DNA from: Actinernus sp. WN-2022
Taxonomy: Eukaryota; Cnidaria; Anthozoa; Actiniaria; Actinernidae
Assembly (NCBI GenBank): GCA_030867875.1
Contig: JAOWCC010000019.1
Span: 81,992,861-82,056,860 of the forward strand
Reading direction: 5' to 3'
Length of the DNA stretch: 64,000 bases
In this document: positions 42,240 through 52,008 of the stretch, one piece after another
Layout of the letters: each line of letters begins with the position of its first letter
Numbering within the stretch: the first letter of the stretch is position 1
Program-made: the position numbers and the translations under genes
Notes under the pieces: generated by a model
What the model saw: the letters and a program-made list of their open reading frames with translations, nothing else
The model's database searches: none
What the model was told of the DNA's origin: nothing

Positions 42240-43075
42240 GACCGGAGTGCAAAGACTGTACGAAAAGTTTGATAAAATCTTTCTTTGCTGGCAAAACAAC
42301 CTCATGAACTCAAATACGATAGTCTTATGAGCAATCGACGTACATATGAAGCTATAGAAGTTTTTATTATCGACTACGTGAGAGTCTGCAAACATCGAAC
42401 TGCTATGAAACCGCGTGTCAGTATTCGCACTTTCGTGACAAGCGAACTTTTCTACTTTCGACACACGGTCGCTAAACTGTACGAAATCACCAAGAATAAA
42501 TCCCAAATGTCCAAACTAATGGTGAAAACTGAAAAAGGAAATCCTTGTGAGCAATCGACATACATATTAAGCTATATAAGTTATCATCGACTACATGAGA
42601 GTCAAACATCGAACTGCTTTGAAACCGCTTGTGACAGTTTACGCACTTTCGTGACAAGCGAACGTTTTTACATTCGACACACGGTCGCTAAACTGTACGA
42701 AATCTCCAAGGATATATTCCTAATGTCCAAACTAACGGGGGAAAACTGAAAGAGGAAATCATTGTGACCAATCGACATACATACAGTGTATGAAGCTCCA
42801 GAAGTAATTATTGAATACATGAGAACCCATAGAGCAAACTGATAACTGATGAACGCGCTATTAGTTTCACGGACATTTGTGACTTAACTGAACTCGCGCT
42901 ACAGCATAGCTTGAAATACTGTACGAAAACTGCCGTTTAAAAAATACCTGATGCCGAAAGGACCGTAGCATCTTAAACAATATATCCTTCTGACCAATCG
43001 ACATACATTTTAAGCTGTGAAAGTAAGTTTCCAGTCCATAACAGCCGATAGTGCAAACTAGTAAACTGCCACTAG
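42240..43075. repeat. Satellite array related to that at 36.6-37.7 kb
   Basis: CTGTACGAAA landmarks at about 42,256, 42,477, 42,692 and 42,919 (spacing 215-227 bp). Shared words with the other array include GAGCAATCGACATACAT and TTTCCAGTCCATAACAGCCG with ATAG. Units are more diverged than at 36.6 kb. Confidence 0.8.
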
Positions 43076-43079
43076 TAAT

Positions 43080-43620
43080 TGACCTTGCGTACTTCCGCGA
43101 GTACTGAACTTTCTAGCGTCAAATGCATGTTACGTTTCCAAACTTTAGGACAAGAAATCTTCCATAGAATGTTCAATTTTTTTTACAGCAGAGAACTGTA
43201 TTATGTAGAAATAAAACAATGGTGCCATTTGAAGAATACAGCATGTCAAAATTGCATAACGAAGAAATATATATCTACGGACGCGAGCAGCTCGTTTCAA
43301 TTTGGTCACCACTGGAAACAGCAAAAAATACAAGCAAGTAATGAAATATAGATATCATTCTTTACTCAATGCTGTTTACCTTGGATATAGGAAAAATAAA
43401 ATCCTTGTAAATCTCGCCATATACTGTGTAAAACTACAAACTGTGAATCACGGCAGTGTGGCGAACAGTGTGGCGTTTCCGGCAATTTATTTTGATTGAT
43501 TCTCATTAGATGTTAAACAATACAGCTATCAATTCAATGTCTGGAGACTGTAACATGCGCAGTACCGTGACACAGCGCTTTAAGGGTGAATAATCGTAAA
43601 ATGGGTACCCTTTCCAAGGC
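43080..43620. other. Right interior and flank of the TTAA element; no gene
   Basis: A 90-codon plus frame (43,079-43,351) without domain, and the right TIR. TATATATCTACGG recurs from 42,196 at 43,269 (GAAATATATATCTACGGA), a short internal direct repeat. Confidence 0.45.
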
Positions 43621-43627
43621 TTGAAAC

Positions 43628-43749
43628 TGTTACAATATGGGCTACCTGTGTTACGGTAATAAAGCCCCGGATGTAGTCGGCCTGTGTGAAGCTTGTAGTT
43701 GATCTCGCTGGGGATTCTCCGTCTCTATCTATCAATCTCTATTGAAACA
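43628..43749 (+). repeat. 5' LTR of the Gypsy derivative (122 bp)
   Basis: TG...CA limits. Contains GGTAATAAAGCC, a possible polyadenylation signal. Differs from the 3' LTR mainly by lacking about 13 bp (ACCTTGAGTTGTA segment). Confidence 0.92.
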
Positions 43750-43784
43750 TGGTGGCAGCTACGGGATTTTAACATCTTGGATGT

Positions 43785-44412
43785 GTAAAAGCCGTTGAAA
43801 GTGCCGAACTCGTGCGGATCGAAAACCAGAAACTGCGAATCGGGCGACAAGATGTCGGATCACGAAGACGAGCACGTGCAACCAGCTCCGCCGAATCTCG
43901 GTGAACAGATCGTCGTTGGGCAACCTCCACTGCCCATGTTTACTGCTAAACCGCCTGAACCGGTGAAATTAAGCAAAGATGCTCCAAATAACTGGAAATT
44001 ATGGAAGCAACTATGGAAACACTGCTGTGTTGTTTCGAATCTCGAGTCGAGAACAGCAGAGTTCAAGAAATCCCTTATAATCTCAACCATGGGCATCGAA
44101 GCAACGGATGTGATCCTCTGGATACAGATACTACTGCTGATATCCTAAGTAAACTCGACGCTCATATTCTTGGGGAAACGAACGATACATTTGAATGCTA
44201 CAAGTGGAACACGATCACAAAAAAGTGACGAGACCATAGACGACTACGTGACCAGTCTGAAAACACTGGTCAAATCCTGCAACTTCGACTCTTTAAAGGA
44301 TAGTCTACTGAAGGATCGAATAGTGCACGCTAACTCTTCCTAAATGTCTGGATATCTGTCGCAGTTTCGAGAAAACAGCCGCTGAAATGAAAGTGAATCC
44401 GAAGTTCACAGG
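43785..44412 (+). pseudogene. Gypsy gag, matrix-capsid part
   Basis: An open stretch from 43,795 (117 codons) carries a Pro-rich N-terminus and NNWKLWKQLWKHCCV, typical of Gypsy/Mag-like gag. Around 44,110-44,220 the frame changes, after which TTADILSKLDAHILGE, DETIDDYVTSLKTLVKSC and LLKDRIV follow, matching the capsid part of the same class. Frame breaks near 44,110, 44,220 and 44,335 make it non-functional as one protein. Confidence 0.8.
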
Positions 44413-45040
44413 GTGATGCAAAGGAAACCCACACGACGGGAAAAGCCAAGATCTACAACTGCTGACAAAGGTATGCCACCTAAACAAATTGATGAAAAAT
44501 CAGTCACAAATCGCCCTATGGTTAATTGCAAATTCTGTGGCCGTACACATGCACGCAAGAAAGAACTCTGTCCTGCATGGGGCAAGAAGTGCAAAACTGA
44601 GCTTAATCACTTTGAAAAGCAATGTCCCACTGATGTAAGAAAGAAATTACATGTAGTAGCAGCAAAGTCAACTGAAGATACCACTGATTCTGACTTAGAT
44701 GTTGAAATGTGCTTGACTGTCACCACTAAATCAGTGAACTCAGTGTCTGCAGGTGCTATATATGCTGAGATGACTCTGAAGAGTGGCACAAATGTAAAAT
44801 TTCAAGTTGACTCTGGTGCGACTGTGAATGTCATACCTGTAAAGTATGTAACCAAAAGCCTTGAGAAATCAGACACTCAAATGACCATGTATAACAACAC
44901 CTCTCTAAAACCCCTTGGAAAGTGCAGACTGGTTTTGAAAAAAAGAAGTACAGTGTAGAGTTTGAAGTAGTAAAGGAAGACCTCACTCCACTTCTAAGTC
45001 GAGAAACAGCCAGAAACCTTACAGTCCTCGAAGAAGGTGA
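44413..45040 (+). pseudogene. Gypsy nucleocapsid zinc knuckle and protease
   Basis: The 181-codon open stretch (44,413-44,958) contains CKFCGRTHARKKELC and CPAWGKKC with NHFEKQC, the long double-knuckle form of Mag-type gag, then YAEMTLKSG and the retropepsin motif VDSGATVNVIP. A frame change near 44,940 leads to KKYSVEFEVVKE and LTPLLSRETA, the segment that normally links protease to RT. Confidence 0.85.
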
Positions 45041-45390
45041 CACAGTACGTCTGAAACCTTTCAGGACTTGGACGGAAAAAGTGGCAGAAAGGAGTGATCA
45101 TCAAAAGATTTGATGAGAGATCCTATGAGGTGGAGACACCTGATGGAACGAAATTGACCACAGCAGAAGTGCCTCAAAAGCTAACACCCATCCAGAGAGA
45201 CAAAAGAGATGAAATGCCCCCAACACCTAAGGCTTCAACAAGGGTTGACAAGCCATTAACAACAACACCTACCAAGCTAAAACAAACAGAAACGTCACAG
45301 AAGACCCCTGTTGTTGAAGAGCAACGAAGGTCTGGCAGAACTACGAGACTACCAACCCATCTAAAGGACTATCACGTGAACCGCAGGTAG
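45022..45390 (+). pseudogene. Gypsy integrase C-terminal tail fused to the protease end
   Basis: Right after the protease-RT linker (RETARNL), the sequence jumps to EEGDTVRLKPF and KWQKGVIIKRFDERSYEVE, the SH3-like C-terminal end of Gypsy integrases, followed by a charged Thr/Pro/Lys-rich tail ending at TAG (45,388-45,390). RT, RNase H and the DDE core are absent. A frame break lies near 45,075. The junction is at about 45,022. Confidence 0.85.
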
Positions 45391-45585
45391 TAACGTTTGC
45401 TACTAACATTAGACAGTCCCTGAACTTGAACAATGTTAATCATACATGTTAACTAACCATCAGTCAATGTTTGATTTGAGTTACAGTTACTATAGTTTGT
45501 TACAGTGAGTTTCATGCAGTCGGACTTTTAGTGAACATTGAACTTTATTAAATGCAGTTTTTTTTTTCTCTGACATAAAAGGGGA

Positions 45586-45720
45586 TGTTACAATATGGGC
45601 TACCTGTGTTACGGTAATAAAGCCCCGGATGTAGTCGGCCAGTGTGAAACCTTGAGTTGTAGCTTGTAGTTGATCTTGCTGGGGATTCTCCGTCTCTATC
45701 TACCAATCTCTATTGAAACA
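45586..45720 (+). repeat. 3' LTR of the Gypsy derivative (135 bp)
   Basis: Starts TGTTACAATATGGGC, ends ATTGAAACA. About 13 bp longer than the 5' LTR because of a small indel; otherwise a few substitutions. Confidence 0.92.
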
Positions 45721-45759
45721 GAAACTAAAATATGAGGGACAAATTCATGATTTTGCTGC

Positions 45760-45900
45760 ACAAACCTAAGGCGTACGCTTGCCATATACTTGTGAACCCT
45801 GAAGAAGGTTGGCCATACCAACCGAAATATCGGTAGTAATTATATATATTTCCCAGTAACCGTATAATCAGCCTTTCTTTCATCTTGCCTTGATATAATA
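45760..45900 (+). mobile_element. Penelope-like element terminal segment with a hammerhead-like motif
   Basis: CTGAAGA at about 45,801, a perfect 6-bp stem GGTTGG/CCAACC around CCATA, then GAAAT, resembling the core-stem II-GAAA part of hammerhead ribozymes found in Penelope-like elements. A similar motif is at 8,494 and Penelope-like RT remnants start about 1 kb downstream. Confidence 0.5.
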
Positions 45901-46194
45901 CATTAGTCCAGCCCCATTTCTATTATTGCTGCGAAGTTTGGGATTCGTTAGCAAGCGGCCAAGCTCAACGCTTACCGAAGCTCCAAAACGAATGCGTGAC
46001 TAATAAGTGTCCATCTCATAATGGCCGTTCTGGGCGATGGTGTGAGCATATAGAGTTTGATAATTTGGGGCGGAGATAACTTAGGCTATCGTATCAGTTT
46101 CAAAAGAGCAAGATCTCTCCTGTTATCAAGATGGAAATAATGTTCTTCTATTGGCCTTCGATCAAGTCAAGCAGCCGGTTCAAAACACAATTAG
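45901..46194. other. No gene recognised
   Basis: Short unassigned segment; fragments such as TGTTTGGGATTCGTTAGC-like words are not linked to a family. Confidence 0.4.
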
Positions 46195-46432
46195 CATTTA
46201 CAATTACAATTACAGTTGATTTCCGGTGTTTAAACTTCACCAGGGATTACAGCAGTTTTTTGTTCCGGGAATCTTAAGAAAATGTCGGGAAATGGTAGGC
46301 TAAGGGAATTTACCGGCAAATCGTTGATATGTCGTGACACAATGAAAATACATCGGGACAACGTCTGAGAAAAGACACCACAGCTCAAACAGGTTTCAGT
46401 CGCACGATAGCTCCAACTAAATATATTCATCT
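46195..46432 (-). repeat. Dispersed repeat, inverted copy of 16,040-16,234
   Basis: Reverse complement of the 16-kb segment, including TTACAGTTGATTTCCGGTGT and TAGCTCCAACTAAATATATT, extending to about 46,432 on the right. Confidence 0.75.
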
Positions 46433-47161
46433 AACACCTTGGATTTTTTATCACCCAGGGCCCGGTTGTTCAAAGTAAAGATAAGCACTACCCCAGGGTT
46501 AAACATCACTAACCCGAGGGTAAACTGTACAGAATACAATTACAGATTTAGCGCTATCCTAGGGATAAAGTTACCAGCAAGAAACTTCCCTTCAAATTTA
46601 AAAGAGCAACCGCATCTACCGTTCACGTTCGCATTCACCGTATTCATCCTGTTCATAACCTTTGGACCAATGTGAGTCTTAATACCTCTACCGTCAACTC
46701 AAGTTATTTCCATCACAGCCGAGTACAACACATCATTGCAAACTAGAACATTTGCTTCAATCATCTCTACTACTTCACTAACAACAAACTTCGAGATCTC
46801 ATCAATTACAAGCATATCACTTCTTCGTTCTTCCTGATTCCTCGAAGTATGGACGTTCATCCTAATCCTGGACCCACAGCCTTACACATCATTAAAAATC
46901 TCACCAGCAGTCAACGAAGTACTGTTTAATAAACGAGCAGCAGTGTTTTATCAGTTTTAGACCTGATAAAACACGTGCTTCAAGTTTATTAAACGGCTTC
47001 CAAAACTTATAATGGTTACTTTATGATGAACCATTGAACCTTTGTATTCACAACGCCATGCAAAATATTCGAGTAATCACCGCCTGCGATTACGAACATC
47101 TCAAGGGAATGACATGAAGAAATTACTATATTATGTTGTTTGAAGTGGCGTTTCGCAATAC

Positions 47162-47302
47162 CGAAAGCATTGTGTAGCAGAGAACAAGCTAGGGCAAGAA
47201 GAACCTGCACTTGAAGGATTTGGTGTCGTGGTTGACATCGATAAAGTTCAAGACTTGGAAAGCGATGTGACTGACATAACGGCAGACTCTACATTTTAGA
47301 CT
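47162..47302 (+). other. Possible coding segment, acidic C-terminal tail
   Basis: One frame reads through EEPALEGFGVVVDIDKVQDL and ESDVTDITADSTF before TAG at about 47,300. The composition is protein-like and acidic, unlike surrounding AT-rich DNA, but the upstream boundary is not defined and no family is recognised. It may be an exon end, a retroelement fragment, or chance. Confidence 0.25.
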
Positions 47303-48239
47303 CCGGCACAAAATATGAAGACGGATGTTTGTAAGTTTAATGCACGTTTTTATTATTTTACGGCTTTGAGTTTGGTTTAATAATTGGAACTAAACAGTGG
47401 ATTGGTAAACAAGTAATGGTAGTTGGATAACTTCATTTTAAAAATATTCTCTGCGTATCTCGGTAGTCTGCTGATATTAGTAAATTTAGTGCAAAATTTA
47501 TTATCTAGGTACCTTATGTTCCGTGTACTTTTTGCTATCTTTGGGTCTTTATCAGTGAATTCTTAATTAGGATGAAACTTTATCTAAAATTTCATGTTCA
47601 TTAGTATTTTTTATATAAAATGTTCATCCTAATTAACAATTCAATGAGAAATCTGAAACATCAATAGAAATTCCAAGAGTTGCAATAGAAATTCCAAGCT
47701 TATCCATTGTCTCAATCATTAACCCTGTTTCCCTCTTGGACAGAATTCAAATCCCTCCGCGAGATTTTTAGAATGATGAGATTGTATCAGGTATAAAGAA
47801 GCATGCACGTGACTGATTTGCTTCATCTGATTGGACAACATACTCTCATTAATTATTCATGAGTTTTTGAAAATTATTTATAACACAGCCAAACGCCTCC
47901 AAGAGAAACTTTCCCGCACTAAACACCACCTTTCTAACTGTATCGCTATTTCTCACGCAATAAGATTATTCCGAAAATGCAGACCCAATATATACACACT
48001 CCGACAGTGAAGACTTCTACATACGTTGTCACGTTCTTCTATCGAACAATTGTTATAAACTCATCCAGCTACTCATTCGTGAAACATATACCAGCATCAA
48101 GAACATAAACATTGAACTTAAGAACAACATAGAACAATTACATTTATCCTGCTCTCCTAATGTCTTCTCCGATATTACTGCCTTTCTTCAGAAAACTATG
48201 TATAAAATGGACTCTATACTGCTAGCCAGACGCCAGACC

Positions 48240-48497
48240 AAAAGTCCTTTATCAGTAAGAATTTCTTTGCGTACACATTCTAACAATAATAATCAACCTT
48301 TATTAACAGTGTATTTTGAACTAAGAAATCATTGTAATATTAGAAATCGTTCTCAAAGTTAGTTTAGCTTCTTTTGGTTATATTTTTATTTAGTAACTAA
48401 TGACCTATATGCCCGGCCTATATGGCTATGAATCGTGTTTGAGGCAATACCATTTATGTATATGGGAATGCCAATAAAGTTTGTTTGTTTGTTTGTA
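48240..48497 (+). mobile_element. 5'-truncated LINE 3' tail with (TTTG)n
   Basis: GGCAATACCATTTATGTATA, CCAATAAAG and then four TTTG units, interrupting Penelope-like coding sequence. The same tail is found in the opposite strand at 53,520-53,580 as part of the LINE with coding sequence, so they are one family. Confidence 0.75.
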
Positions 48498-48682
48498 TTA
48501 ATAACAGGTCACGCTCTGCGTCCACTCATAATCATTCCCTCTAGCATATCAAAATACTAACGTTAATTCCACATGCACCACCAAACGTCATAGACGTAAA
48601 AGACAACAAAACGCTAATCGCTACAGGAGAAAAAATAATTCTAACATTCGTCTTGATACTACGCTGTTATTAACTTAAGTAA

Positions 48683-48791
48683 GGCCCAATTCAAACGTCG
48701 AAATTTCCATGCGCCGAACGCAATTGAAACAAAAGATAATTAGGCGGCTTCTTTTGATCTCATTAGAAGTTCGACGTTTGAATCGGGCCTA
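48683..48791. mobile_element. Small MITE (about 109 bp)
   Basis: Inverted ends AGGCCCAATTCAAACGTCGAA and AGGCCCGATTCAAACGTCGAA (the latter in complement at the right). Inserted in the Penelope-like remnant; target duplication is not clear. Confidence 0.75.
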
Positions 48792-49989
48792 ACATTACTT
48801 CCGATGAAACTCAACTCCTCGATCGAGGCTTCCTTTCCTTCTGTCCCACACCTCGTCACATCAACGAATTCTCTCGACGCAGGCGATTGTTAGAATTCTT
48901 TCATGATCTCTTCTCAAATTAACCGTAATTGGACTCCGCCACCTAACAGAGACTCAGCTTTAGACGCTTTTCTTTGATAAAACGCCGTTCAACAGGACAT
49001 TCTATCCATTAAACCTAATCTTTTCTGTGACAATCTGCCATCACGCGATCGCGAACGACAAGCCTATCACGTAATGACATCAAAATCATCAAACCGGCTG
49101 ACAAAGGATCAGGTACCGTTTTTATATATGAACCGCGCGCGACTGGTACATCGTATCAACGACTGCCTGAGACAATTGAACGACACCAAATTTTACAAAA
49201 AAACTCGACACACACATCACTATTATAAATGACATTCAAAAACACAGTTTTACGTTCGACGCATGCTAGTGTCTTTGTCGATGGTTTCGTCCTGGTAGCG
49301 ATTTCTCATACACAGCGACCCCAAAGCGGGACGTTTCTACATCTTACCTAAAATTCATAAACCTACAATCATCCCACTGAACGTATTTCGCAGTTTGTTG
49401 ACTTTCATCTTAAACCTTTGGTTACTAACACTCTATCTTTCATTAAGGCACTTCTCACTTTCTTAATAAATTACAACAACTTGGCAAACTCCCAGTCACG
49501 CTCTGCTTGTCACGCTGGACGTTTCTTCTTTACTCCACCAACATACCTCACAACGAAGGCATTGAGTCTTGTTGTCATTTTCCCAACACTCGCACCACAT
49601 CTACTTTACGGACAGAAACTCTCTGTGATGTTATTAGAATGATTTTAACCATGAACAACTTCGAATTTAACAGCGAACACTACATACAAGAACATAGTAC
49701 AGTTATGGGTACAAGAATCCAACTTGTTCCTAGCCAAATTTGAGACTGACGCACTAGTCGACCACCGCACCAGCCACATACCTGGTGGAGTTATATCGAC
49801 GACATTGGACCCACACAGAAAACGAACTACTCACATTTCTTGTCTTCTTTCTTGTCACCCACAACGCACCAAACGCGCTATTCCCGCTTGAGGTGCATCA
49901 CTAGTCGTCGGAGTCGTGTCGAGGCGGATGAGGAGACTGGGAAGGTCAAGGTCATGAAGTGCCTGTTGCGCGGTCTAGAGCACGCAGCT

Positions 49990-50180
49990 GACAAGAGGTT
50001 TCTTATTGACCAGTTACTCTAGAAATGAACACATCATTTTGTATTTGATATTCGCAACTAGTCAATATTTAGGGGGAGTGTCGAGAATTGAGTGACATTA
50101 AATGTTATCGTATAAATCTATAAGAAAAAGCTTGAAGGATCGAGCGCCAATCTCATCTCCCGCGGCGCGTCACTCAGCAC
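49990..50180 (+). other. LTR-like boundary, unconfirmed
   Basis: TTTAGGGGGAGTGTCGAGAA at 50,068-50,087 combines a purine tract with TGT, as at the start of a 3' LTR of Copia-type elements. A short frame ending at 50,022 precedes it. No matching second LTR was found in the window, so this may be a solo or truncated remnant. Confidence 0.3.
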
Positions 50181-50189
50181 CAACTCCGG

Positions 50190-50520
50190 TTGTCAAACTT
50201 TCAAAATCGGCGATCTTTACAGTAGATTAAACGAGAGGGAATTGAAGTTAGAGGACTTTGTGGCCTCAGATGAGAATATTGTGGTGATACAAAAGATCGA
50301 GTTATCCCAGTTTGAGGAGCGAGAATATAACATGGCAAAATAATTTAGTGCAGAATACTTATGAAATATGAGGATCTAAAAGTATCTGTAAAGCATCAGT
50401 CTGGCGGTATTGAGACAGCAGGCCCAGCAGGAAGTCGAAGAATGGAAAAACTCTGAGGGAAAACATGAAGCCGAAAACAGAAAGCTAAGGGATGGACCAT
50501 TTGAAAATTGATGGCATCGG
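50190..50520 (+). pseudogene. Coding-like remnant, charged coiled-coil-like (unassigned)
   Basis: Plus-strand frame from about 50,206 reads KIGDLYSRLNERELKLEDFV, ASDENIVVIQKIELSQFEER and EYNMAK before TAA at about 50,341. A further segment in another frame near 50,420-50,500 reads LRQQAQQEVEEWKNSEGKH. Amphipathic, Glu/Lys/Gln-rich, consistent with a coiled coil from a host gene retrocopy or exon fragment; no family recognised. Confidence 0.35.
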
Positions 50521-50662
50521 ACCTTGCACGATATATTTTTAAGACATTTAGTATTTCGGTTTTACATCAAGAACATTTTACACAATTTTAATGTTTCTAG
50601 ATTTATGGTATTTCCCATGTACATTAATTACCTTTGTTTAGTAGAAAACGTATGTATCAGGC

Positions 50663-50830
50663 ATGTTTTCACAAAAGGAGCCTTAGAACCTAATTAAGAC
50701 CCCCTTTTGTGAAAACATGCCTGATCTTGTGTGCCTTTAGCTTTAAAAGCCAGTAACTCGTTTTTTTGCCTTTTCCTTGAAAGGGCAACTGACAGTTTAA
50801 TACTTTTCTGGCGTTTCTATCCCATAATTT
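50663..50830. repeat. Third copy of the hairpin-tipped foldback arm
   Basis: Starts with the hairpin GTTTTCACAAAAGG / CCTTTTGTGAAAAC around TTAGAACCTAATTAA, then AGCTTTAAAAGCCAGTAACT and AGGGCAACTGACAGTTTAAT, as in the 11.7-12.5-kb element. Only one arm is present, so it is a half-element or solo arm. Confidence 0.75.
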
Positions 50831-52008
50831 ACTTGTGTGAGATTATCCCATAATTTCTTGATTTGAGATTTGTCACCTCGCATTTCGCCGTCCAAAACAC
50901 CTCTTCACACTTTGTCGAGACACCGGAAGTCCAATCGAAAGGTGCCTCGTTTTGGAGCGTTCCCATCCAATTGGTCCGGCTGTGATGTTCAACTCTTACA
51001 AACATGATGGCATTCGCAGAGATAGCTAAGGCCCTTCACGATACCATCCAAGAGACCCAGCCGCACTTTCTTGAAAACGCGAGTGCCTCGCTAAAACAAC
51101 ACAGTTACATGTACAACGCAGTTACATACTCTCCACGAACAGCAACAACAACAAATGGTCACGCTTTGCGATACACTCCAACACACATCGCTCGCTAGCC
51201 CACATACACCCGCACGTTTTCGCTGGTCGACCTGACACCAAGGTGAAGCTAGTTACTGATTCGCATTTCCTGATTTGGCTGTTTCCTGATTCGTTCATTT
51301 CCTGATTCAAACCCGGGGGGGTTAGCCCTGAAAACTTCAATTGTGCTCTAAAATCAACGTAAAGGCTAAATGTGAAGATGGGGGAAGGGGGGGGGGGGGG
51401 GGGGGGGGGAGAGACTCCCATATAAAAGGGGTTGGGATGCTCGTCGGACATTTTCGATTTGACCCCTAAGAGTTACTAAAATGGGCGTGGCTCAAGCTTA
51501 TTTTGACCCCTAAAAGATAATAAAAATGTAAATTGATAACAGCTTTTTTGTTCAATTGACACCAGACCCCTAAAAGGTACCACTTTACATAGAAATGTCT
51601 GTGTTTGATGGTGGTACCAAACTCCTGATTTTGACCCCTAAAAGTAGGCCTGGATATAAATATCACGTAAAATCGCCTAAATATCATTCCGGAATATCAC
51701 GTAAAAAGTTCTAAATATCAGGCAAAATTTTCTAAATATCAGGCAAAATTTTCTAAATTTCCCACTAACAAAGATAATGTTAATACAGTTTTAATATATA
51801 AAATTTTAGAGTTTTAAAATACAAGATCTGTGTAAATACGGCAGAAAACACCCTGAACAATCCTTACAAAAAGAAAGCACTTTATTATGTGCCCTCGATT
51901 ACCTCCATGTGGTCAGCGGCTGTTCGCAAACTGTACACGCTCTTTATGGTCAGCAGTTCGAAATTTTCGGGATCGACCATTTTGTTTCACGCTTTCATTA
52001 ATGGCAGC
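50831..52008. other. No firm gene; several simple and tandem repeats
   Basis: TTTCCTGATT recurs four times (51,260-51,310). A G-tract of about 22 lies near 51,388-51,408. GACCCCTAAAAG recurs four times in 51,455-51,640. A short AATATCA(C/G)G(T/C)AAAA repeat lies at 51,655-51,760. Frames at 51,004-51,451 have no domains. From about 51,913 the DNA is part of a split minus-strand frame described with the hAT-like insertion. Confidence 0.5.

Larger units (their letters stand above)
41762..43579. mobile_element. TTAA-flanked TIR element with satellite (copy 2)
   Basis: TTAA at 41,758-41,761 and 43,580-43,583; inverted ends share TGTGTCACGGTACTGCGCAT within about 10 bp of each terminus. Architecture matches the element at 36,381: TTAA target, short TIR, ATGCGCA near the end, and a 215-225-bp satellite inside. 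It also contains a coding-like segment at 41,958-42,236. Confidence 0.8.
43628..45720 (+). mobile_element. Gypsy LTR retrotransposon lacking RT, RNase H and integrase core
   Basis: LTRs at 43,628-43,749 and 45,586-45,720 share TGTTACAATATGGGCTACCT at the start and TCTCTATTGAAACA at the end; GAAAC flanks both sides (43,623-43,627 and 45,721-45,725), a perfect 5-bp target duplication. TGGTGGCAGC directly after the 5' LTR is a Gypsy-type primer binding site, and AAAAGGGGA precedes the 3' LTR. The interior holds gag, protease and then the C-terminal tail of integrase, so about 3 kb of pol core is absent. At least two frameshifts occur. Confidence 0.92.
46845..49860 (+). pseudogene. Penelope-like retroelement remnants, heavily broken
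   Basis: Scattered plus-strand segments in different frames match Penelope-like proteins: NTAKRLQEKLSRTKHHL-like basic sequence near 47,885; SDSEDFYIRCHVLLS and LARRQTK near 48,005-48,240; LLDRGFLSFCPTPRHINEFS near 48,815; DIKIIKPADKGSGTV near 49,077; GRFYILPKIHKPTIIP near 49,340; VDFHLKPLVTNTLSF near 49,400; HSTVMGTRI near 49,695. The order is that of PLE reverse transcriptases. Near 46,850 a DVHPNPGP motif may belong to this or to another retroelement. Insertions at 48,240-48,497 and 48,683-48,791 interrupt it. Many stops and frameshifts; not functional. Confidence 0.75.
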
